Positions 38,267 to 47,671 of a stretch of DNA of 64,000 nt are shown piece after piece. The translations under genes were made by a program, and so were the position numbers. Where the stretch lies: positions 62,001 to 126,000 of the forward strand of contig CALKJU010000054.1 of assembly GCA_937995535.1 (NCBI GenBank), read 5' to 3'. The notes beneath the pieces were generated by a model. That model did no database searches and was not told where the DNA came from. It saw only the letters and a program-made list of their open reading frames with translations. Origin of the DNA: an uncultured Alphaproteobacteria bacterium (GTDB lineage Bacteria; Pseudomonadota; Alphaproteobacteria; Geminicoccales; Geminicoccaceae). Within the stretch, counting starts at the first letter, position 1, and each line of letters opens with the position of its first letter.

Positions 38267-39017
38267 CCGGGCGCGCCGCAACCTGCTCGTCACCGGCGGC
38301 AGCCGCGGCATCGGCGCCGCCGTCTGCCGCATGGCGGCGCGACGCGGCTGGGACGTGGCGCTCACCTATGCCGGTCGGGCCGACGCGGCCGAGGCGGTCG
38401 CCGCCGACTGCCGGGCCGCCGGGGCGCGGACCGTGGTGATCGCCGCCGACATCGCGATCGACGTGCAGATCACGGCGATGTTCGACCGGGCGATCGAGGC
38501 GCTGGGCCCGCTCGACGGCTTCGTCAGCAACGCCGGGATCATCAACCGCGCCGCGCCGCTGGCCGAGATCCCGGTCGAGGTGGTGCGGCGCATCATCGAG
38601 GTCGACCTGACCGCGCACATCCTGTGCAACCGCGAGGCGGCGCGGCGCATGGGCCGCTCCTACGGTGGCCGCGGCGGGGCGATCGTCAACATCAGCTCGA
38701 TGGCCGCCAAGCTGTTCGGCGCCGGTGGCTTCATCCCCTACGGTGCGGCCAAGGGCGGGATCGACGTGCTGACCCAGGGGCTCGGCCGCGAGGCCGCCGG
38801 CGACGGGATCCGCGTCAACGGGCTGCGGCCGGGCCTGATCGACACCGAGATCCAGGACGATACCGGCATCGAGCGGCGGGTCGAGCGGTTCGGTCCGACC
38901 GTGCCGATCGGTCGCGGCGGCACGCCCGAGGAGGTCGCCGAGGCCGTCTTGTGGCTGCTCTCCGACGCGGCCAGCTACGTCACCGGCACGCTGTTCGACG
39001 TCAGCGGCGGCCGCTAG
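38253..39017 (+). CDS. SDR family oxidoreductase
   Basis: 254 residues from the ATG at 38253. Classical short-chain dehydrogenase: cofactor motif TGGSRGIG near residue 14, NNAG equivalent SNAGIINRAAPL, catalytic Ser in INISSM (IVNISSMAAK), and the YxxxK motif as YGAAKGGID, with the C-terminal GTLFDVSGG. It resembles glucose/3-oxoacyl-type reductases (YGK/FabG group). The substrate is unknown; coupling to the cupin gene suggests sugar metabolism. The convergent unknown gene ends 12 bases downstream. Confidence 0.88.
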   Translation: MAVPDRARRNLLVTGGSRGIGAAVCRMAARRGWDVALTYAGRADAAEAVAADCRAAGARTVVIAADIAIDVQITAMFDRAIEALGPLDGFVSNAGIINRAAPLAEIPVEVVRRIIEVDLTAHILCNREAARRMGRSYGGRGGAIVNISSMAAKLFGAGGFIPYGAAKGGIDVLTQGLGREAAGDGIRVNGLRPGLIDTEIQDDTGIERRVERFGPTVPIGRGGTPEEVAEAVLWLLSDAASYVTGTLFDVSGGR

Positions 39018-39029
39018 CGCGCCCCCCCC

Positions 39030-39878
39030 TCACGGCCCCTGGGGCTGGGCCGGGCCGGGGTGGGTGGGGGTGAGCAGCAGCCGGCGGGCGAGGCGTTCGA
39101 GGGCGGCATCGTCCAGCCGCTCGAGGGCGAGGCGCTCCGCCGGGCCGGCCTGGGCGAAGGCGTGCATGAGCCGGGCGGTGAGCGCGTCGCGCTGCTTCTC
39201 CCGGATCGGCTCGGGCGTCCGCGCGGGCGGCGGCGGCGGGCAGCGGCCCGCGGCGGCGGCGCGGTGCAGGGCGTGGACGGCGGCGCCCAGCGGGTCGGCC
39301 TGCGGATCGGGGCCCGCGGCGGCGGCGGTCCAGCGGCCCTGCTCGACGACGATCGCCGCCTGCAGCCCGGCCGCGGTGCGGTGGCAGAGCGTGGCGAGCG
39401 GGTCGGGCCGCGGGCGCGGGTCGGGCGGCGCAGGCGGGCTGCCCTGCGGATCGCGGCTCGCGGGCGCGGCGGCGGCCGGGGCCGCGGCGACGCCTTCGGC
39501 GGCGTGCTCGGCGGCGTGCTCGGCGGCGGCGCGCGCCAGCCCGCGCTCGAGCCCGTCGACCAGCGTGCGGACCGGGTCCCGGCCGCGCCGGGCCTGCGCC
39601 AGGGTGAACAGGGCGGCTGGCAGCGAGCGGCGCTCGAGCGCCTCCTCGAGGACCAGCTGGGCGAGCTTGGTGAGCCGCTCGGTGCGCGCTTCCGGGGCGA
39701 GCGCCAGCAGCTCGCGCCAGCCCTGGACGATCTCCAGGAACGCGGCCTCGCCCATGAGCTGCTCGAGGAGCTCCGCGGGGCAGCGGGCGGCCTGGGCGGC
39801 ACGGGCCGGGTCGAGCCCGGCGGCGAGGCGGCGGGCGAGCTGGACGCGGCGGACGAGGCGCGGGCGGCGGGGCGGCAT
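39030..39878 (-). CDS. Hypothetical Ala/Arg/Pro-rich protein
   Basis: 282 residues, not recognised. The N-terminal 110 residues look folded and helical (RVQLARRLAAGLDPARAAQAARCPAELLEQLMGEAAF resembles a small helix-turn-helix). A low-complexity middle (AAEHAAEHAAEG, then Pro/Ala-rich) follows, and a helical C-terminal end (REKQRDALTARLMHAFAQAGPAERLALERLDDAALERLARRLL). No signal peptide, cysteines or catalytic motif stand out. It could be a DNA-binding or small-terminase-like protein, but nothing around it supports phage origin. The third-position GC content matches its neighbours. A competing frame on the same strand is less protein-like. Confidence 0.55.
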   Translation of the reverse strand: MPPRRPRLVRRVQLARRLAAGLDPARAAQAARCPAELLEQLMGEAAFLEIVQGWRELLALAPEARTERLTKLAQLVLEEALERRSLPAALFTLAQARRGRDPVRTLVDGLERGLARAAAEHAAEHAAEGVAAAPAAAAPASRDPQGSPPAPPDPRPRPDPLATLCHRTAAGLQAAIVVEQGRWTAAAAGPDPQADPLGAAVHALHRAAAAGRCPPPPPARTPEPIREKQRDALTARLMHAFAQAGPAERLALERLDDAALERLARRLLLTPTHPGPAQPQGP

Positions 39879-40038
39879 CGCCGCGATGCTATCGCCGAAG
39901 CTAGGACCAAAGTCAAGAGAGAAGGACTGCGGGCCTGTGCGGGGCCGCTTTGCGTCGTCGGCCCGGCGGATCTATACCGGCAGGGTCCGCGCCGGCGCGA
40001 CGTCCCGGCCCGGTCGCCCGCCAGCCAAGGAGCCTCGC

Positions 40039-40581
40039 GTGCTGCACCGGTGCTTGACTCTCGCCGCGATCCTGGTGCTGGGCCCAGCTCTGGGCGCGCC
40101 GGCGTTCTCCCAGGCGCCGCAGCAGGGTGCCGCGAAGCCGGGACGTGGCAACGAGCCCGCCTGGGCGACGCGCTGTCTGGCCGCCGAGCGCGGTGCCGCG
40201 CTGACCTGCGTCATGGAGCAGCGCCTGCTCAACCAGGGCGGGCAGCTCGTCGCCGCGGTGATCGTTCGGGTCAGTGGGGCCGATCCGGAGCCCGAGCTGG
40301 CGATGCAGCTGCCGCTCGGCATCGACCTCGCCCAGGGCGTGCGGATGCGGATCGACCAGGGCGCGGAGCAGCAGCTCGCCGTGCGCACCTGCGAATCCTC
40401 CGGCTGCTATCTGGAGATCCCGCTGCCGGAGGAGCTCCTGGGCAAGCTCAAGGCCGGGCAAACTTTGACGCTCCAGCTCAAGCCGATGGAGGGCGAGGCC
40501 GTGAGCCTGCCCTTCACGCTCGCCGGCTTCACCGCGGCTTACAACAAGATCGCGGCACCGGCACCCGCCGCCGGCGGCTGA
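40039..40581 (+). CDS. Invasion-associated locus B (IalB) family protein
   Basis: 180 residues, GTG start with AAGGAG at 40027-40032. A signal peptide (LTLAAILVLGPALGAPAFSQA) precedes the mature IalB domain: WATRCLAAERGAALTCVMEQRLLNQGGQLVAAVIVRV, then LPLGIDLAQGVRMRIDQGAEQQLAVRTCESSGCYLEIPLPEELLGKLKAGQTLTLQ. The paired cysteines (about residues 46 and 56, and in the CESSGC element) are typical. Family members are periplasmic proteins of unclear function, common in alphaproteobacteria and named from a Bartonella invasion locus; no virulence role is implied here. Confidence 0.85.
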   Translation: MLHRCLTLAAILVLGPALGAPAFSQAPQQGAAKPGRGNEPAWATRCLAAERGAALTCVMEQRLLNQGGQLVAAVIVRVSGADPEPELAMQLPLGIDLAQGVRMRIDQGAEQQLAVRTCESSGCYLEIPLPEELLGKLKAGQTLTLQLKPMEGEAVSLPFTLAGFTAAYNKIAAPAPAAGG

Positions 40582-40676
40582 GGCGCGCTCCGGCCCGCTG
40601 CGCTTGACGGCGCACCGTGCCGTGGCATCTGCAGCGACGGCGAGGCGAGCCAGAACGAGCCAGGGAGGCCCAGCGT

Positions 40677-41450
40677 ATGGCCGAGTTCATCGAGCGGTTC
40701 TCGCTCACCGGAAAGATCGCCGTCGTCACCGGGGCGTCGAAGGGCATCGGAACGGCGATCTGCGCCGTCTTGGCGGACGCCGGCGCCGACATCGCCGCGG
40801 TGGCGCGGGATGCCGCGGGTCTGGCTGCGGTCAAGGCCATGGTCGAGGGCAAGGGGCGGCGTTGCCTCGTGATCGCGGCCGATCTCGCCCGCGTCGACGC
40901 GGCGCGCGCGATCGCCGACGCCGTGCTCGGGGAATGGGGACGGGCCGACATCCTGGTCAACAATGCCGGGATCGCGCGCAACGCACCGCTGGTCGAGGCG
41001 ACGCTCGAGGACTGGGAGTTGACCCAGGCGGTCAACCTACGGGCGCCGTTCCTCCTCGCCCAGGCGCTGGCGCCACAGATGATCGCGCGCAAGGCCGGCA
41101 AGATCATCAACATCAGCTCGCAGACCAGCAGCATCGTGGCACTGGTCGACCACGGCGCCTACGCCGCGTCCAAGGGTGGCCTCAACGCCCTGACCAAGGT
41201 GATGTGCGCCGAGTGGGCGCAGCACAACATCCAGTGCAACGCGATCAATCCGACGGTCATCCTGACGCCGATGGGCGAGCAGGTCTGGGGTCCGCCGGAG
41301 AAGGGCGGGCCGATGCTCGCCAAGATCCCCGCCGGCCGGTTCGGCAAGCCGGTCGAGGTCGCCGACCTCTGCCTGTTCCTCGCCTCCGCGGCCTCGGACA
41401 TGATCAACGGCGAGACGATCCTGATCGACGGCGGCTACTGCGCGCTGTGA
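40677..41450 (+). CDS. SDR family oxidoreductase
   Basis: 257 residues from the ATG at 40677, with GGGAGG upstream. Motifs are TGASKGIGTAI (cofactor), NNAGIARNAPL, IINISSQTSS with the catalytic Ser, YAASKGGLNAL (YxxxK) and the C-terminal GETILIDGGY. The overall form, including LTKVMCAEWAQHNIQCNAINPT and RFGKPVEVADLCLFLAS, resembles gluconate 5-dehydrogenase and D-threitol/sugar dehydrogenase groups. It converts a polyol or sugar acid using NAD(P), precise substrate unknown. It stands alone between the IalB gene and the convergent NtrC-type regulator. Confidence 0.88.
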   Translation: MAEFIERFSLTGKIAVVTGASKGIGTAICAVLADAGADIAAVARDAAGLAAVKAMVEGKGRRCLVIAADLARVDAARAIADAVLGEWGRADILVNNAGIARNAPLVEATLEDWELTQAVNLRAPFLLAQALAPQMIARKAGKIINISSQTSSIVALVDHGAYAASKGGLNALTKVMCAEWAQHNIQCNAINPTVILTPMGEQVWGPPEKGGPMLAKIPAGRFGKPVEVADLCLFLASAASDMINGETILIDGGYCAL

Positions 41451-41465
41451 CGGCGGCGGCGCGGC

Positions 41466-42826
<1,361 letters not shown>

Positions 42827-42830
<4 letters not shown>

Positions 42831-44224
42831 CCTTCGCCTCCCGCTACCGGCAGGCGCAGCTCGACGACCGTGCCGCGGCCGGGCCGGCTGTCGATGCTCA
42901 GGCTACCGCCGTGCCGCGACAGGATCTCGCGGGCCAGCGGCAGGCCCAGACCGAGCCCGCCCGGCTTGGAGGTGACGAAGGGTTGCAGGGCACCCGCCTG
43001 CTGGCCGGGGGTCATGCCCGGTCCGTCGTCGCTGACGCGGACCAGCACGATGTCCGGGGCTGTACGTTCCGCGGCGAGCAGCACCGTACCGCCCGGTGGC
43101 AGCGCCTCCAGGGCGTTGGCGACCAGCCCGTTGACGATCTGGCGGAGCACGAGCGCGTGCAGGGCGACATCGGGCAGGTCCGCGGCGGCCTCGATCCGGG
43201 CCTTGATGCCCTTGCGCTCGAGCTGCGCTGCGACGTCGGCGACGGCGGTGTGGAGGATCGGCCGGACCGCGGTCGGCGGCTCGTCGGCCGCGCTGGGGCG
43301 CACCGACACCAGATATTGCCGGATCCAGCCCTCGAGCCGATCCACATCGTTGACGATCTCGGCCAGCGGCGCCGCGACGTCGGCGGATGGCTCGGCGGTC
43401 AGGGCGAGCTCGGCCGAGGAGCGGATCGAGGCCAGCGGGTTACGCAGCCCGTGCGCGATGGCCGAGGCCATCTCGCCGGCCGTGGCGAGCTTCTCGGCGG
43501 CGACGAGGCGGGCTTCCTGCGCCTGCACCAGGCGTGTGCCGCGCCAGACGATCGCGAACAGCGAGGCGTAGAGCAGGAACCCGGCCGCACCGGTGCCCCA
43601 GACGACGTGCGACACGGCAGCGTCGATCGAGTCGAACAGGCCAGGGGGCACGCGGTAGATCTCGATGACGCCCACCGGCAGCGGGTCCGCGGCGCCGATC
43701 ACCGGCAGATAGTTCTCGACGAAGCGGGCGCCGGCGGTGGTCATGGCGACCTGCTCGGCCTTCGGCACGCCCACCCCGGCGCGGTCGATCGCCGCCACCG
43801 GCTGGCCGCGGAACGCCGCCTCGAGTTCGTCATTGTCGGCGAAGCGCTGGCCGACGAGCGCGGGATCGCTCGACCAGACGATCCGCCGCTCGCGGTCGAA
43901 GGCGTTGGCGCGCAGCACGCCGGGCAGGCGGCTCAGATGGGTGAAGAATTCCTCGATGTCGCCCGGACCCGCCGGCGAGTCCGCGCGGAAGAAGCCCTCG
44001 CCCTCCTCGACCAGGAACAGGTTGTTGACGAACTGCGTGACCACCGCGGCATCGCGGGTGAGGCTCGCGCGCTCGACGAAGCGGGCGAGGAACAGGGCCG
44101 CGCCGATCGCGATCAGGGCGACCGTGAGGGCGCTCAGGATCGCGAACCAGCGCAGCAGGTCGAAGGGCGCCACGGCGGCGCCGCCATTCGTGCCGCCGCG
44201 GCCATGCGTCGAGCGGTAGAGCAT
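42827..44224 (-). CDS. Sensor histidine kinase, partner of the NtrC-type regulator
   Basis: 465 residues. Membrane segments near 28-50 and 213-235 enclose a periplasmic sensor domain of about 165 residues (PAS/dCache-like: LFLVEEGEGFFRADS..., VWSSDPALVGQRFADNDEL). The kinase core has the phospho-His in MASAIAHGLRNPLASIRSS, NALEALPPGG, DDGPGMTPGQQ and SKPGGLGLGLPLAREI. The sensed signal is unknown. It lies 188 bases after trkH, on the same strand, and its stop overlaps the regulator start. Confidence 0.92.
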
Positions 44225-44410
44225 CGGCCTCCCCCGCGGGCGTCGCCATCCGCTGCGACAACGTATAGGGCGGTGGCCTTATTCCGCAGGAGGTGGAGCG
44301 GGGAGCCGGCGCCTCCGCCCGGTCGGGCGCAGTGCACCGGCGGGGCCCGCCGGCCGCTGCGCGGCAATCTCGCCAAGGACCGCGAGGTGCCGTTCCGCCT
44401 GAAGAGCTGC

Positions 44411-44502
44411 GCTCAGCGCCGCCAGAAGGCCGGGTGGAAGAGCACGAGCACCGTGAAGAACTCGAGCCGGCCGAGGAGCATGGCGAAGATCAGGAGCCAC
44501 TT
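44411..44502. repeat. Near-identical trkH 3'-end repeat, copy 1
   Basis: This segment matches 45898-45989 with about four mismatches in 92 bases, while the rest of the two trkH genes differ far more. It covers the codons for the last 30 residues plus the stop. This points to gene conversion or strong recent homogenisation between the tandem copies. Confidence 0.85.
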
Positions 44503-45888
44503 GGCGACATCCGGCAGGCTGGCGAAGTTGCCCACCGGGCCGATGGTCTCGCCGAGCCCGGGGCCGACATTGGCGAGTGCGGTGGCGGCGCCCGAGACCG
44601 CGGTGACGAGGTCGAGGCCGGTGGCGCCGAGGGCGACCGTCAGTAGGCCCCAGCTGCCGATGAAGAAGAAGACGAAGCTGAGGACGGCGATGATGATCTC
44701 GTTGTCGAGTGGCTTGCCGGCATAGCGTGGCCGCGCGACGCGGTTGGGCAGGAACAGGCCGCTCAGATAGAGCTGCGCCGCGGTCCACAGGATCTCGAAG
44801 CGGAACATCTTGATGCCGCCGGCGGTCGAGCCGGTGCAGCCGCCGACGATGGTCAGCGCCAGGAACAGCGCCACCGCGGGCTCGCCCCAGCGGATGTAGT
44901 CCTCCGTCGCGAAGCCGGTCGTGGTCATGACCGAGACGGCGTTGAAGGCGGCGGCGCGGAGCGCCGCGTGCCCGTCGCGCTGGCCGTCGATCATCAGCCA
45001 CAGGGTGAGCAGGCTGGTGGCGGCCAGCGCGACCAGCACATAGAGGCGGATCTGGCTGTCGCGGAGGAACAGGTGCGGCCGACCCTGGAGCAGCGCGATC
45101 AGGCGCAGGAACGGCAGGCCGCCCATGAGCATGAACAGGACGATCACCCACTCCGCGGACGGGTTGGCGAAGGCGGCGACCGAGCTGTCACGCGTCGAGA
45201 AGCCGCCGGTCGAGATCGTGGCGAAGGCGTGGGTGACGGAGTCGAACAGCGACAGGCCGCACAGCCGCAGCGCGATCGCGCAGGCGATCACGAGCAGGAG
45301 GTAGACGGCGAGGATGCGGCGCACCATCGCCGCCGTGCTCGGGAACAGCTTCTCCGAGCGGTCGGAGGATTCGGTGCGAAAGAGCTGCATCCCGCCGACC
45401 CGCAGGAACGGCAGGAAGACGATCGCCATGACGATGATGCCGACGCCGCCCATGGCCTGGAGCAGGGCGCGCCAGAGCAGCAGGCCGGTGGGTGCCGTGT
45501 CCAGGCCGATCAGCACGGTCGAGCCCGTCGTGGTGATGCCGGACATGGTCTCGAACACGGCATCGGTCAGGCCCAGCTCGGCGACGCCGAGCTGCAGGGG
45601 CAGGGCGGCGAACAGCGCGATCGCGACCCAGCTCATCGAGGTCAGGACGAACACCGAGCGGAGCTGCAGCGCGAAGGCCGGCCGCCGGTTGGTCAGTATC
45701 AGCAGCACGCCGAAGAACAGGGTCGCCGCGGCGCCGGCGAAGAAGCCACGCCAGTCGCGATTGCCCTCGACGAGATCGGCGACGAGCGGCACGAGCATGG
45801 CGAGGCCGAGCAGCACGAGCTCCCAGCCGATCACGAACAGGACCGTGGCCAGCCCCCAGCCGCGCGGCTCGCTCGCCCCGGCGCTCAT
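44413..45888 (-). CDS. trkH: TrkH family potassium uptake protein, downstream copy
   Basis: 491 residues from the ATG at 45886-45888. Four repeated M1-P-M2 units with the filter motifs MSGITTTGSTV, FATISTGGFSTRD, MTTTGFATEDY and ANVGPGLGET; GGCTGSTAGGIKMFR is the well-known TrkH segment. It forms the K+ channel pore used with the cytoplasmic gating protein TrkA, which is not in this window. It is a tandem paralogue of the next gene (start 45888, that gene's stop 45900), and the 3' ends of both genes are nearly identical in DNA. Confidence 0.94.
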   Translation of the reverse strand: MSAGASEPRGWGLATVLFVIGWELVLLGLAMLVPLVADLVEGNRDWRGFFAGAAATLFFGVLLILTNRRPAFALQLRSVFVLTSMSWVAIALFAALPLQLGVAELGLTDAVFETMSGITTTGSTVLIGLDTAPTGLLLWRALLQAMGGVGIIVMAIVFLPFLRVGGMQLFRTESSDRSEKLFPSTAAMVRRILAVYLLLVIACAIALRLCGLSLFDSVTHAFATISTGGFSTRDSSVAAFANPSAEWVIVLFMLMGGLPFLRLIALLQGRPHLFLRDSQIRLYVLVALAATSLLTLWLMIDGQRDGHAALRAAAFNAVSVMTTTGFATEDYIRWGEPAVALFLALTIVGGCTGSTAGGIKMFRFEILWTAAQLYLSGLFLPNRVARPRYAGKPLDNEIIIAVLSFVFFFIGSWGLLTVALGATGLDLVTAVSGAATALANVGPGLGETIGPVGNFASLPDVAKWLLIFAMLLGRLEFFTVLVLFHPAFWRR

Positions 45889-45897
45889 CTGACCGTC

Positions 45898-45989
45898 GCT
45901 CAGCGCCGCCAGAAGGCCGGGTGGAAGAGCACGAGGACGGTGAAGAACTCGAGCCGGCCGAGGAGCATGGCGAAGGTCAGCAGCCACTT
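45898..45989. repeat. Near-identical trkH 3'-end repeat, copy 2
   Basis: Second copy of the segment at 44411-44502 (direct repeat, offset 1487 bases). Recombination between the copies would delete the downstream trkH and leave one intact hybrid gene. Confidence 0.85.
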
Positions 45990-47357
45990 CGCCGGGTCGT
46001 CGAGCTCCTTGAACGAGCCGGCCGGGCCGATGATGTGGCCGAGGCCGGGGCCGACATTGGCCAGCGCCGAGGCCGCTGCCGACACGGCGGTGACGAGATC
46101 GAGGCCGAGGAGCGCCAGCAGGACCGTGACCACGCCCCACGAGCCGATGAACAGGAACACGAAGGCCAACACCGCGAAAACGATCTCCGGGTCGACCGGT
46201 CGGTCGTTGAAGCGCAGCCGGTGCACGCGGCTGGGCAGGAAGAGTTGTTGCGTGTAGTGCAGCGTCGCCCGCCACAGGATCAGGATGCGGAACATCTTGA
46301 TCCCGCCGGTGGTCGAGCCGGTGCAGCCGCCGAGCACCATGATCCCGAGGGCCACGCCGACCGCTGGTGCCCCCCACAGCATGTAGTCCTCGGTGGCGAA
46401 GCCGGTGCCGGTGAGCAGCGCCACGGCATGGAACGCCCCGGAGCGCAGGGCGTGCAGGGGCGCCCGGTCCTGGAGGAGCAGGATCACGGTGAACACCAGC
46501 GTGGTGGCGGCGCACAGCGCGACGAACAGCCGGATCTGCGCGTCGCGCAGGAACAGACCCGGCCGGCCCTGCAGCAGCGCGATGATCCGCAACATCGGCA
46601 GGCCACCGATCAGCATGAACAGGACGATGACCCACTCCGCGGCCGGATTGCGCAGGCCGCCGACCGAGGCGTCCTTGGTCGAGAACCCACCGGTGGCGAC
46701 CGCCGTCAGGCTGTGCACCGCGGCGTCGAACAGATCCACCCCTACGGCCAGCAGGGCCACCAGGCAGAGGATGAGGAGCATCAGGTAGACGAGGACGATC
46801 CGGGTGACGGTCGCACCGGTGGTCGGCAGAAGCTTTTCCGAGCGGTCCGAGGATTCGGTGCGAAAGAGCTGCATCCCGCCAACGCGCAGGAAGGGCAGCA
46901 GCACGATGCCCATGAGGATGATGCCGACGCCGCCGAGGCCCTGGAGCAGCGCCCGCCACAGCAGCAGTCCCGGCGGCGCGCTGTCGAGGCCGACGATGAC
47001 CGTGGCCCCCGTGGTCGTCAGGCCCGACACCACCTCGAACAGCGCGTCGGTGAAGGACAGCCGGTAGAAGCCGAGCTGGAGCGGCAGCGTCGCCACCAGC
47101 GCCACCGTGACCCAGCTCAGGCTGGTCAGCAGGAACACCGAGCGCAGGCCGAGGTCGATCCCGAGCCGGCGATTGCCGAGGACGAGCAGGCCGCCGCAGA
47201 ACAACGCGATCGCCGCGGCCCAGGCGAACGCCGCCCAGTTGCGGTTGTCCGCGGCGAGGTCGGCCGCCATCGGCACGAGCATGGTGAGGCCGACGAGGAT
47301 GATCAGCCAGCCGATGATGAACAGCAGCCCGGTGACGTTCCAGGCTCCACCCTGCAT
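45900..47357 (-). CDS. trkH: TrkH family potassium uptake protein, upstream copy
   Basis: 485 residues from the ATG at 47355-47357 (MQGGAWNVTGLLFIIGW). It has the same architecture as its neighbour: VSGLTTTGATV, TAVATGGFSTKD, LTGTGFATEDY (the third filter has Gly-Thr-Gly in place of Thr-Thr-Gly), ANVGPGLGHI and GGCTGSTTGGIKMFR. The two proteins share the C-terminal LEFFTVLVLFHPAFWRR. Two copies may give different K+ affinity or ion preference. Gene order and spacing (11 bases) indicate a single transcript. Confidence 0.94.
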   Translation of the reverse strand: MQGGAWNVTGLLFIIGWLIILVGLTMLVPMAADLAADNRNWAAFAWAAAIALFCGGLLVLGNRRLGIDLGLRSVFLLTSLSWVTVALVATLPLQLGFYRLSFTDALFEVVSGLTTTGATVIVGLDSAPPGLLLWRALLQGLGGVGIILMGIVLLPFLRVGGMQLFRTESSDRSEKLLPTTGATVTRIVLVYLMLLILCLVALLAVGVDLFDAAVHSLTAVATGGFSTKDASVGGLRNPAAEWVIVLFMLIGGLPMLRIIALLQGRPGLFLRDAQIRLFVALCAATTLVFTVILLLQDRAPLHALRSGAFHAVALLTGTGFATEDYMLWGAPAVGVALGIMVLGGCTGSTTGGIKMFRILILWRATLHYTQQLFLPSRVHRLRFNDRPVDPEIVFAVLAFVFLFIGSWGVVTVLLALLGLDLVTAVSAAASALANVGPGLGHIIGPAGSFKELDDPAKWLLTFAMLLGRLEFFTVLVLFHPAFWRR

Positions 47358-47671
47358 GCGGTGCTCCTGTCGAGGCCGACGCAGCCTAGGGCGGATCCGG
47401 GCGTCCCGCGACCGCAACGCCCGGCATATCGGAAGACACCGCACGCGAATTCGTTGCTGACAGCTCGCCTACAGCGTGCATAACTGCCGAGTGAGTTGTG
47501 GCCGAGGCTCTCAACCGGGCGCGGCTGGGGCGAGGCGTCCTCCGAGAAATGCGCCGCCTCGTGCCACGGGTTCGGCCGCCGGTCGAGCGGCGCGCGGGGG
47601 AGCTCGGTCCGCTCGACTGGGTCGCGTGACGGTACCGGCCGGCGCGGCTCGCTTCGCCAAGGAGCGCAGCG
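47358..47671. other. Divergent intergenic region, trkH / RTX-repeat gene
   Basis: 314 bases without a supportable gene. It should hold the promoters for both flanking genes. A relatively AT-rich patch (about 47436-47485) contains GCATAACT, a possible -10-like element for the rightward gene, and a TTGCTGACA upstream; the match is weak. No repeats or terminators are seen. Confidence 0.35.

Noticed and set aside
37862-38365. Minus-strand frame opposite the cupin gene
   Set aside because: The + strand frame encodes a coherent cupin with metal-binding histidines; the opposite frame has no motif and no ribosome-binding site.
39064-40038. + strand extension upstream of the IalB gene
   Set aside because: The frame remains open through the opposite hypothetical gene, but the signal peptide and AAGGAG fix the IalB start at 40039.
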